DNA of 64,000 nt from Flavobacterium nitrogenifigens (lineage in GTDB: Bacteria > Bacteroidota > Bacteroidia > Flavobacteriales > Flavobacteriaceae): the NCBI RefSeq assembly GCF_003254565.1, contig NZ_QJRI01000176.1, positions 62,001 through 126,000 of the forward strand, given 5' to 3'. Position numbers and translations under genes: made by a program. This document shows positions 52,358-60,314 of this stretch, piece after piece. A model generated the notes under the pieces. The model ran no database searches and was not told the DNA's origin. It was given only the letters and a program-made list of their open reading frames with translations. The stretch's first letter is position 1. Every line of letters begins with the position of its first letter.

Positions 52358-54694
52358 TTATCCTACAACATCTAATTTAGCAAATCTTAACAACAATTTC
52401 TTGATTCCGCCCACTTCAAATTTAATTTCTGCTTTTCGGTCTGCTCCAACACCTTCGAGATTAATTACTTCTCCTTTTCCAAAACGTTCATGCATAACGA
52501 CATTTCCAACAGTAAGCTTGCTGTCAAATAAATTTGAATTTCCGTTACTTGGCGCATTTCCAGAAACAGGTTTCAATTTACGAATATTCAAATCTGGTTT
52601 AGGCTCCCCTTTAGTAATATGAGCTGGAGGAGTTCCGCCAACCGGTTTGTTTAATCTTAGCTTTGATTTATCTACATCGCCAAAAATATCACCATCAATA
52701 GGAGATTTATAACGATAATTGGTTTCTGCAGGTGTTAAATATTCTAAATACTGATCTTCAATTTCTTCAATAAAACGAGATGGCTCACTATCTGTCAGTT
52801 TTCCCCAACGGTAACGAGACTGGGCATAAGTCAAATAAGCCTGATGTTCTGCACGGGTCAATGCTACATAGAATAATCGACGCTCTTCTTCTAGCTCACT
52901 TCTTGTACTCATACTCATGGCACTCGGAAACAAATCCTCTTCCATTCCGACCACAAATACGTGCGGAAACTCCAATCCTTTTGCTAAGTGAATCGTCATC
53001 AAAGCAACACGATCTTCATCATTCGTATCTTTATCCAAATCTGTTGCCAGAGCTACATCTTCCATAAATTCAGAAAGCGCACCTCTTGCTCCGTCAATTT
53101 CTCTCTGTCCTTCGGTAAAATCTTTAATACCATTTAAAAGCTCTTCGATATTCTGAATTTTGGCCATTCCTTCAGGAGTAGCATCTTTTTTCAATTCTTG
53201 AACTAATCCCGTCTTTTTTGCAACGTGATCTGTCAAATAAAAAGCATCCTGATTCTGATCAATAACCTGAAAACTCTGAATCATCGTTACAAAATCTTTC
53301 AGCTTATTTTTAGTACCAGCATTCAGCTTCAAATCGATTTTATCAATATTCACCATTACTTCCCAAATCGAACGTTTATAGTGATTTGCCGCAATAGTAA
53401 GTTTTTCAACCGTTGTATCTCCAATTCCTCTAGCTGGATAATTGATCACACGAATCAAAGCTTCTTCATCTTTCGGATTTAAAACCAAACGCAAATAGCA
53501 TAAAACGTCTTTAATCTCTTTACGCTGATAGAATGACAATCCGCCATAAATTCTATACGGAATATCACGTTTTCTCAACGCATCCTCCATAGCACGCGAC
53601 TGCGCATTGGTTCTATATAAAATTGCAAAAGATCCATTATGAAGCTGATGCTGCATTTTCTGTTCAAAAATAGTACTCGCTACAAAACGGCCTTCTTCGG
53701 CATCTGTCAAACTTCGGTGCACTTTTATTCTCGGACCAAACTCATTGGCCGTCCAAACCACTTTATCCAGTTTGGTTTTATTATGCTCCATAACCGTATT
53801 TGCCGCTTCCACAATGTTACGTGTCGAGCGGTAATTTTGCTCTAAACGATACATCACCACCCCTTCATAATCTTTCTGGAAATTCAAAATGTTATTGATA
53901 TTCGCTCCACGGAAAGCATAAATACTCTGCGCATCATCTCCAACTACACAAATATTCTGGAACTTATCAGACAAAGCCCTAACAATCAAATACTGAGAAT
54001 GATTCGTATCTTGGTACTCATCAACCAGAATGTAGCGGAAACGATTTTGGTATTTTGCCAAAACCTCTGGAAAACGAGTCAATAATTCGTTGGTTTTCAA
54101 TAATAAATCATCAAAATCCATTGCGCCGGCTTTAAAACAACGCTCCACATATTGTTGGTAGATTTCTCCCAACCTAGGCTTTTTAGCCATTGCATCGGCC
54201 TCCTGCAATTCAGGATTATTAAAATAGGCTTTCACCGTAATCAAGCTGTTCTTATAACTTGATATACGTCCTAAAACCTGTTTTGGTTTATAAATATCAC
54301 GATCCAGCTGCATTTCTTTAATAATCGAAGAAATTAAACGCGCCGAATCCTGAGAATCATAAATAGTAAAATTGGAAGGATATCCTAAAAGTTCTGATTC
54401 TGCACGAAGAATACGTGCAAATATCGAGTGAAAAGTTCCCATCCAAAGATTTTTAGCTTCAGATGCTCCCACAATATCAGAAATTCTGTGCTTCATTTCT
54501 CTTGCCGCTTTATTGGTAAAAGTCAGCGACAGAATATTAAACGCATCAATTCCCTGATGCATCAAATAAGCAATTCTAATTGTTAAAACACGGGTTTTTC
54601 CCGAACCTGCACCAGCAATAATAATCATTGGCCCGTCTTTTTGTAAAACAGGCGCTCTCTGCGCTTCGTTGAGCTGGTCAATATATTTCTGCAT
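52358..54694 (-). CDS. UvrD/PcrA-type DNA helicase
   Basis: 778 residues; superfamily 1A 3'-5' helicase for nucleotide-excision repair and removal of RecA or stalled complexes. Motifs in order: Q-motif LNEAQRAPV, Walker A GAGSGKTRVL (motif I), LTFTNKAAREMKHR (Ia), ILVDEYQDTN (II), VGDDAQSIYAFRGA (III), LEQNYRST (IV), VALMTIHLAKGLEFPHVF (V) and RRLFYVALTRAEHQAYL (VI). The C-terminal tail (about 640-778) ends with a Tudor-like KLTVGNVVMHERFGKGEV. A clear Shine-Dalgarno AAAGGAG lies eight bases before the start, rare among genes in this window. Confidence 0.94.
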   Translation of the reverse strand: MQKYIDQLNEAQRAPVLQKDGPMIIIAGAGSGKTRVLTIRIAYLMHQGIDAFNILSLTFTNKAAREMKHRISDIVGASEAKNLWMGTFHSIFARILRAESELLGYPSNFTIYDSQDSARLISSIIKEMQLDRDIYKPKQVLGRISSYKNSLITVKAYFNNPELQEADAMAKKPRLGEIYQQYVERCFKAGAMDFDDLLLKTNELLTRFPEVLAKYQNRFRYILVDEYQDTNHSQYLIVRALSDKFQNICVVGDDAQSIYAFRGANINNILNFQKDYEGVVMYRLEQNYRSTRNIVEAANTVMEHNKTKLDKVVWTANEFGPRIKVHRSLTDAEEGRFVASTIFEQKMQHQLHNGSFAILYRTNAQSRAMEDALRKRDIPYRIYGGLSFYQRKEIKDVLCYLRLVLNPKDEEALIRVINYPARGIGDTTVEKLTIAANHYKRSIWEVMVNIDKIDLKLNAGTKNKLKDFVTMIQSFQVIDQNQDAFYLTDHVAKKTGLVQELKKDATPEGMAKIQNIEELLNGIKDFTEGQREIDGARGALSEFMEDVALATDLDKDTNDEDRVALMTIHLAKGLEFPHVFVVGMEEDLFPSAMSMSTRSELEEERRLFYVALTRAEHQAYLTYAQSRYRWGKLTDSEPSRFIEEIEDQYLEYLTPAETNYRYKSPIDGDIFGDVDKSKLRLNKPVGGTPPAHITKGEPKPDLNIRKLKPVSGNAPSNGNSNLFDSKLTVGNVVMHERFGKGEVINLEGVGADRKAEIKFEVGGIKKLLLRFAKLDVVG

Positions 54695-54702
54695 GTAATT
54701 AT

Positions 54703-54721
54703 CTCCTTTTAGGCAAAAATA
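54703..54721 (-). promoter_or_regulatory. Helicase -7 element and Shine-Dalgarno
   Basis: TATTTTTG (54721-54714) is followed at once by AAAAGGAGAT (54710-54701), whose GGAG ends eight bases before the ATG at 54694. One of the few strong SD sequences here. Confidence 0.65.
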
Positions 54722-54738
54722 AGAATTAAAAAAGAAAG

Positions 54739-54773
54739 TTCCTAAGATGCTGAGACGCTAAGGTTCTAAGTTT
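54739..54773. repeat. CTAAGATGCTGAGACGCTAAGG-type repeat, given by position
   Basis: Reiterated words TTCCTAAGATGCTGAG and CTAAGGTTCTAAG. The same wording occurs at 29845-29880. Confidence 0.55.
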
Positions 54774-54974
54774 TTTCTGAAGCCAAACAATTGGCATTTT
54801 ATTAAACATGGTTTCCCGCTTTCGGCTATATCTCTCCGCTCCGCTACGAGGATACCGCCTCAATCGGGGCTAGAAAAAGCAAGATGATTTTTTTATTGAA
54901 CAAAGATTTTTACATCACAGAAATACAATCTGGAAATGAGAAAAAAAAATAATAAGATTTATCGGAATAAAAAC

Positions 54975-54982
54975 TATATTTG
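54975..54982 (+). promoter_or_regulatory. -7 element for the delta-60-repeat gene
   Basis: TATATTTG, 24 bases before the ATG at 55007. An in-frame TTG at 54980 falls inside it. Confidence 0.65.
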
Positions 54983-55006
54983 ATTCACCAAAACAAAATC
55001 TATCCT

Positions 55007-57712
55007 ATGAGAAAAAACTACTTATTGGCACTTCTATTATTAACTGTAAAATTAATTGCCCAAAATCCAGAAATTGACCACACTTTTAATACAAAAGATG
55101 ATGGCATATATCATCAAATTATTGGATCACGTGCAGTTGTACTTTCTAACAATAAAATTTTAAGTGTTTTTGAAAGATATTATGATTACAATGTAATGCT
55201 TCTAAATCCAGATGGAAGTCCCGACAAAACTTTTAATACAGCTAATTCTTTTTCAGAAAACGAGATCCGAATATTTGCTAATTCATCTGGAGCGTTTTTA
55301 ACACTTGATTACGACAATAAATTAAAAGCGTTTAATGCAGACGGAACACTTAACCCTCGTTTTCCTGTCACTATCTTTGGAATGGTTAGTTCCACTCCAG
55401 TACAAATAAAAAATATAATTTATCAGGATGACGGTAAAGTTATTATTCATGGTGTATTTGAAACCGTAAATGATGTGTATACCGGAGGATGTGTACGTTT
55501 AAATCTAGATGGAACTATCGATGATACTTTTAAATTGCAAAGTGGAGGCTATAAACTAATTATACAAAGTGATGGAAAATATGTAATCTTAGGTAGTGCT
55601 ACCACTATATCAAGGTATCTTGAAAATGGTAAAATTGATCCTACCTTTAAAGTAATTGCTACTGTTGATCCCAAGCTAAATTTTGTTACCAATGGTTTCG
55701 AAACAGAAAATAATAGTTCGATAGATGATATTATAGTTCAGCCCGACGGCAAAATAATTGCAGTTGGATGTAACTATAAAGAAAACGGCAGGACCGTCGC
55801 TTACCAAATCGTGAGGCTCAATGCTGACGGAACAAGAGATACCTCTTTTAAATCTTTAGACAGCAGAACTGATAGAGTAGTGAAAGTTTATTTACAAAAA
55901 GACAATAAAATAATAATAAACGTAGGCAATAGCACCTTCACTCGCTTAAATACAGATGGGTCAATTGATGCTACTTTTAAATATTCTAATACGGTAAGTC
56001 TGCTTAATAAAGGAACATTATTCTTTCAGGAAGATAAAATGATTATCAATGCTGATTATAAGGACAGCATGGGAATGACAAGAACTGAAATTCATAGAAT
56101 AAACTCAGACGGAAGCCTTGATTTAAGTTTTAATCCAAGTTCAGGTCCAAATCTATTATTTGACCAATGGGATGAAAGATATGCATACCCTTTTGCAGCA
56201 AAAGTTTTATTAGACCAAAAGATACTTCTAGCTGGAGATTTTACAACATACAACGATAACATCGTTCAAAATGTATGCAGAATTAATCAAAATGGCGAAT
56301 ATGATTCTTCTTTCAAATTAGATCCAAATGTAAAAATAAATGCATTAAGCTCGCAGAATGATTATTTAATAATATCTCAACCCGATGGTAAGATTTTATT
56401 AATGCATAATAATGCCATAACTGCAAATGGAATTTCAAAAAGTCTCATTCGATTAAATAGTGATGGCAGCTTAGATAAGAGCTTCAATTTTGAAGATTAT
56501 TCCAGTAGAATTACAGATGTCAAGCTTTTAGAAAATGGCAAGTTTTTAGTTATGGGGAGAAGTGGAATTTTCGTTAAAAATGGAACCAACTATGGCACAA
56601 CTATCAATACTGTGCTACAACTTAATCCAAATGGCTCTATTGACAATAATTTTAATGGCGTTTTTAATCAAATACCTGTAGGCATATTTCCTCTTTCGGA
56701 CAAAAAATTCTTAATTTCTTTCTACCGAGAAAATACTGTCTATGATTATGATGCTGTAATAAAATTCAACGAGGATGGCTCTAAGGACTCTTCTTTTAAA
56801 GTAGGATTTCAACCTTTTTATAATGTAAAAGAATTAAGCGATGGCAAATTATTAGCTCTTGTTGATCAAAAAATTACAAGAATAAATACTAATGGATCTG
56901 TTGATACATCTTTTACTCCATATTCAATTGCTAAAACCTATTCTAATACTTATGACCGTTTCGATTTTTATCAAAATGGGGAAATCAATGTATTTTATTC
57001 TACTTACGAAACAGATTCAACTACAAAATTAACACTTAGTGAAGAAGGAAAATTACTAAATACAACCATTTATAAATCTGGAAGTCAATTTGAAATTCAA
57101 AATTGTGAAGACATAATCTTTTATGGCAGTTTTGATACAGTTGATAAAAATACGAAACATAATATTTTTCGTTATAAATCTTCAAACAGCACTTCTACTC
57201 CAAATCCTGCAGGCGAAATTTTTCAGCCCTTTACATACGGACAAACTTTGGCAGATCTTACAATTGCGGGAGCAGATCTAAAATGGTATACTCAACAAAG
57301 TAGTTGCGGTATTAATAGCAAATTAACTAATAAAGGAAAGAGTGAAGACGTTCTACCGTCTTCTACATTACTTGTTAATGGCACAACATATTACGCATCT
57401 CAAACCATTAATAACACAGAAAGCAGTTATAGACTTCCTGTTACTGTTTATTCTGCTACATTAGGAGTAAAAGAAAACCAGCTTCCAAGTTTAATTACTT
57501 ATCCCAATCCTGTAAAAGGTATTTATAGTATTTCAAATAATGAAAACATAACTAAAATAGAAATTTACAATTTACTTGGACAGCTTATTTCAAGCAATAT
57601 CTACGATAAAAAAAATTTAGAAATCGATTTTACAACTCTAACATCAGGTCTGTACTTTGCCAAAATTTACGTCGAAGATAAAAGTGCAATTATTAAAATA
57701 ATCAAAAATTAA
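55007..57712 (+). CDS. Secreted delta-60-repeat protein with T9SS sorting domain
   Basis: 901 residues. Signal peptide about 1-18 (ALLLLTVKLIAQ). From about 50 to 670 at least ten delta-60 repeats, each ending in a pattern such as RLNADGTRDTSF or RINSDGSLDLSF, which form a beta-propeller-like array. A region (about 735-815) with EIFQPFTYGQTLADLTI and LLVNGTTYYASQ resembles an Ig-like module common in Flavobacterium secreted proteins. The C-terminus (about 825-901, SLITYPNPVKGIYSIS to LTSGLYFAKIYV) is a type A T9SS sorting domain. Function unknown. The TTG at 54980 was rejected as start because it is in the promoter. Confidence 0.9.
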   Translation: MRKNYLLALLLLTVKLIAQNPEIDHTFNTKDDGIYHQIIGSRAVVLSNNKILSVFERYYDYNVMLLNPDGSPDKTFNTANSFSENEIRIFANSSGAFLTLDYDNKLKAFNADGTLNPRFPVTIFGMVSSTPVQIKNIIYQDDGKVIIHGVFETVNDVYTGGCVRLNLDGTIDDTFKLQSGGYKLIIQSDGKYVILGSATTISRYLENGKIDPTFKVIATVDPKLNFVTNGFETENNSSIDDIIVQPDGKIIAVGCNYKENGRTVAYQIVRLNADGTRDTSFKSLDSRTDRVVKVYLQKDNKIIINVGNSTFTRLNTDGSIDATFKYSNTVSLLNKGTLFFQEDKMIINADYKDSMGMTRTEIHRINSDGSLDLSFNPSSGPNLLFDQWDERYAYPFAAKVLLDQKILLAGDFTTYNDNIVQNVCRINQNGEYDSSFKLDPNVKINALSSQNDYLIISQPDGKILLMHNNAITANGISKSLIRLNSDGSLDKSFNFEDYSSRITDVKLLENGKFLVMGRSGIFVKNGTNYGTTINTVLQLNPNGSIDNNFNGVFNQIPVGIFPLSDKKFLISFYRENTVYDYDAVIKFNEDGSKDSSFKVGFQPFYNVKELSDGKLLALVDQKITRINTNGSVDTSFTPYSIAKTYSNTYDRFDFYQNGEINVFYSTYETDSTTKLTLSEEGKLLNTTIYKSGSQFEIQNCEDIIFYGSFDTVDKNTKHNIFRYKSSNSTSTPNPAGEIFQPFTYGQTLADLTIAGADLKWYTQQSSCGINSKLTNKGKSEDVLPSSTLLVNGTTYYASQTINNTESSYRLPVTVYSATLGVKENQLPSLITYPNPVKGIYSISNNENITKIEIYNLLGQLISSNIYDKKNLEIDFTTLTSGLYFAKIYVEDKSAIIKIIKN

Positions 57713-57736
57713 GCACTCTTTCAAAAAAAATGAGAT

Positions 57737-57776
57737 ACTGCTAAAAATCAATTTATGAATTTTAGCAGTTTTTTTT
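57737..57776. terminator. Terminator between convergent genes
   Basis: Stem ACTGCTAAAAATC/GAATTTTAGCAGT with one mismatch and a long T-run on the plus strand. It abuts the stop codon of the TSUP gene. Confidence 0.8.
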
Positions 57777-58542
57777 ATTTAAAAAATATATCATAAGCAA
57801 ATCTTATTAAAGTTCCCACAACCACAATTAAAAAGAAAATCCTAATAAATCCGTTGCCTTTGTTTATAGCTAATTTAGCTCCAAGCCAACCTCCAAGTCC
57901 GTTGCTGATTGCCATCGGAATTGCGATTGCCCAAATGATTTTCCCTTTTATCATAAACAGACAAATCGAACCAAAATTAGTTGCTAGATTTACCATTTTA
58001 GCATTCGCAGAAGCGTGAAAAAAATCAAAGCCTAAAAGCGCTATAAAAGCAACTACAAAGAAACTTCCTGTTCCTGGACCGATAAAACCATCATAGAATC
58101 CAACAATTATACTAATGACAACGGCATACATAATTTGAGTTGCTGCAGAATGATCTTTTGCAACATGCTGTCCGAAATTTTTCTTGGCATAAGTATATAC
58201 AAACAGCAAAGATAAAACCACCAATAAAAGCGGTTTCATAAAATCATTGCTAACCAAAGTCAAAATCGTAGATCCTAAAAATGCTGACGGAACCGCCAGA
58301 CACATCATAATAATTAAGAGTTTCCACTGAATAACTACTTTTTTTAAGTATTGAAAAGCTGCAAAAGCGGTTCCGCTAAAAGCAGGAATTTTTAATGTTC
58401 CAACAACTGTCGAAACTGGAAGATTTGGCAATAAAATTAATCCCATTGGTGTTTGTATTAATCCGCCGCCACCAACAATTGCATCAATAAAACCAGCTGC
58501 AAAAGCCGCTAAACAAAGAAAAAGTATTATGTATGAATCCAT
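57775..58542 (-). CDS. TSUP-family sulfite exporter-like permease (TauE/SafE)
   Basis: 255 residues with about eight membrane segments. The family signature GFIDAIVGGGGLIQTPMGL is at the N-terminus, repeated in variant form as GFYDGFIGPGTGSFFVVAF near the middle, the usual internal duplication. Relatives export sulfite, sulfoacetate or other organosulfur anions; substrate here unknown. It has its own promoter and overlapping promoter region with the divergent small gene at 58666. Confidence 0.9.
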   Translation of the reverse strand: MDSYIILFLCLAAFAAGFIDAIVGGGGLIQTPMGLILLPNLPVSTVVGTLKIPAFSGTAFAAFQYLKKVVIQWKLLIIMMCLAVPSAFLGSTILTLVSNDFMKPLLLVVLSLLFVYTYAKKNFGQHVAKDHSAATQIMYAVVISIIVGFYDGFIGPGTGSFFVVAFIALLGFDFFHASANAKMVNLATNFGSICLFMIKGKIIWAIAIPMAISNGLGGWLGAKLAINKGNGFIRIFFLIVVVGTLIRFAYDIFFK

Positions 58543-58578
58543 TAAAAAGATATTTCGGTCTTAGTAAAAAACAAGTTG

Positions 58579-58586
58579 CAAAAGTA
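58579..58586 (-). promoter_or_regulatory. -7 element for the TSUP permease gene
   Basis: TACTTTTG on the minus strand, 36 bases before the ATG. Confidence 0.5.
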
Positions 58587-58641
58587 CAGCTTCCTTTTGT
58601 TTATTCCCATAAATTTAAAGTTGATTTTTGATCAAAAAGTA

Positions 58642-58649
58642 TATTTTTG
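58642..58649 (+). promoter_or_regulatory. -7 element for the 174-aa protein gene
   Basis: TATTTTTG, 16 bases before the ATG at 58666. Confidence 0.55.
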
Positions 58650-58665
58650 CTTAAAAATTATTTCA

Positions 58666-59190
58666 ATGGATTTCAACAAAATAATAGAACTTGCGAGTTA
58701 TACTTTACCAGCCTTAGTTACAGGAGTTGTAGCATATCGTTTCTTTGAGTTACATATTAAAAACAACGATAGAAAACGTGCTTTTTTGTTAAATAAGCAA
58801 GCTCACAAGGAATCTCTTCCTGTCCGTTTGCAAGCATACGAGCGTATGACTTTGTTCTTAGAACGTATTAATTTGACCAAATTGTTAATTAGAATTGCTC
58901 CTATTTCGCAAAACAAAAATGATTACGAAAATTACTTAATTGACCTAATTGAGCAGGAATTCGAACATAATTTAACTCAACAGATTTACATGTCTGAAGA
59001 ATGTTGGACAATCATTACCACTGCAAAAAATGCAACAATCCAAATGATTCGTAAAGCAGCGATGAGCGATAAAGTAGAGAATGCAGATAAACTTCGTGAA
59101 GTAATCTTAAATGATTTATTAGAAAAACAATCACCAAGCAATGCTGCTTTGAGTTTTATTAAATCTGAAGTTGCTGAGCTGTGGTATTAA
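58666..59190 (+). CDS. Uncharacterised protein with N-terminal hydrophobic segment
   Basis: 174 residues. A single N-terminal hydrophobic stretch (about 8-25, ASYTLPALVTGVVAYRFF) is followed by a basic helix and an all-helical domain (ERMTLFLERINLTKLLIRI, NYLIDLIEQEFEHNLTQQIY, and an ending SEVAELWY). I do not recognise the family by name; close relatives appear common in Flavobacteriaceae, from memory. Start at ATG 58666 behind a -7 element; the longer open frame to 58576 begins with TTG upstream of the promoter. No functional clue from neighbours. Confidence 0.8.
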   Translation: MDFNKIIELASYTLPALVTGVVAYRFFELHIKNNDRKRAFLLNKQAHKESLPVRLQAYERMTLFLERINLTKLLIRIAPISQNKNDYENYLIDLIEQEFEHNLTQQIYMSEECWTIITTAKNATIQMIRKAAMSDKVENADKLREVILNDLLEKQSPSNAALSFIKSEVAELWY

Positions 59191-59196
59191 ATAATA

Positions 59197-59276
59197 TTGC
59201 AGATTTTAGATTGCAGAGTTCAGATTCAAGCATTCAATCTAAAATCTAAAATCTAAAATCTGCAATCTAAAATCTT
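59197..59276. repeat. Inverted repeat of ATTTTAGATT/AATCTAAAAT type
   Basis: Left arm 59197-59217 and right arm 59259-59276 pair around reiterated AATCTAAAAT words. The right arm overlaps the stop codon of the patatin gene. Same word family as at 32928-33045. Confidence 0.75.
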
Positions 59277-60183
59277 AAATCAATATTTTATTATCACTCA
59301 TTACCTCAGACTTATTCTGAGCATATTCATAACCTTGCTTCCACCATTCTTTCATTACCTCTTTATTAAAAATCAAAGCATTATCGGTTAATTTTATAGG
59401 AGTGTAATATAAATTTAATTTTACATTCTTGTTATTTGCCATAAGTTTTCCTATAGCAATATCATGTTTTTCTACTTGATCTAAAGCAATTCGAAACAAA
59501 TCGATCATTAATGAGAATGGATTTTTTCCAATTACTGTTTTTGTTGTATTCACCTCCGTTTCAAGTACGATTACGTCTATTTCAGTAGCTCCTCTGTTGA
59601 TTGCTTCGCGAATTGGAACCAAGCTTGAAAATCCACCATCACCATATTCGCAGTTGTTCTTTTCAACTAAACTCATAAAAGGAACATAATTGCTCGATAT
59701 CCATGACCACTCGCAAAATTCCTCGTATGTACAATCTTTTACCGATTTATATTCAGATTCGTTTTTAGTAAAATTGGTAACCGTAACGATAACGTCGGTT
59801 TTTAGTTTTTTGAGTTTATTAAAATCTGAAAGAGAAAAATTATTCTGAATGTATTTCTTCAAGCCTTTACTTTCTCCAAAAGTTCTTTTCCCTTTAAAAA
59901 ACTGACGCAATACATTAAAGTGATTAATGGTTACAATATCAACTCCATCTTTCGTCTTTACCACAAATGGGCAAATATTAAAAATACTCGACATGGTAAC
60001 ATTAGTGTAAACAGAATGAATTTTTTTGATATGACCGAGAGCCAAATGCGGAATCAATAAACTTCCTGTAGAAGTCCCTAAAAACAAGTCATATTCGTGT
60101 TTTTTTTCTTCTATCAAATATTGGGCAACACCGCCAGCAAATGCGCCTTTACTGCCACCACCTGAAATAACCAATGCTCTCAT
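59275..60183 (-). CDS. Patatin-like phospholipase
   Basis: 302 residues, no signal peptide, probably cytoplasmic or membrane-associated. Glycine-rich oxyanion loop ISGGGSKGAFAGGVAQYL, nucleophile Ser in LGTSTGSLLIP (GxSxG) and catalytic Asp in YGDGGFSSLVP (DGG). Together these form the Ser-Asp dyad of patatin hydrolases. The likely substrates are phospholipids or lipid esters. Single gene bracketed by intergenic inverted repeats. Confidence 0.9.
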   Translation of the reverse strand: MRALVISGGGSKGAFAGGVAQYLIEEKKHEYDLFLGTSTGSLLIPHLALGHIKKIHSVYTNVTMSSIFNICPFVVKTKDGVDIVTINHFNVLRQFFKGKRTFGESKGLKKYIQNNFSLSDFNKLKKLKTDVIVTVTNFTKNESEYKSVKDCTYEEFCEWSWISSNYVPFMSLVEKNNCEYGDGGFSSLVPIREAINRGATEIDVIVLETEVNTTKTVIGKNPFSLMIDLFRIALDQVEKHDIAIGKLMANNKNVKLNLYYTPIKLTDNALIFNKEVMKEWWKQGYEYAQNKSEVMSDNKILI

Positions 60184-60235
60184 AAATTGTAATGTAGGTT
60201 TTGTTTTATTGGGATTTTTTTTTAAAGACTTAATA

Positions 60236-60300
60236 AGAGGAAAGAAGCAAGAAGAAAGATATTCCGAGATTTTGACTCTTGGCTCTTGCTTCTTTTATCT
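60236..60300. repeat. Inverted repeat of AAGAAGCAAGA type
   Basis: Arms 60236-60259 and 60277-60300 are imperfect complements (AAAGAAGCAAGA core) in the gap between the patatin and M1 peptidase genes. Confidence 0.65.
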
Positions 60301-60314
60301 ATCTACTCTAATAT

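Larger units (their letters stand above)
54695..55006. other. Divergent intergenic region with repeat remnants
   Basis: 312 bp between the helicase and the delta-60 gene. Contains the helicase promoter (54714-54721) and Shine-Dalgarno, the repeat at 54739-54773, a GC-richer block at about 54815-54880 (words such as CTCCGCTCCGCTACGAGG and CCGCCTCAATCGGGGCTAG) and the delta-60 gene promoter. No gene seen. Confidence 0.6.
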
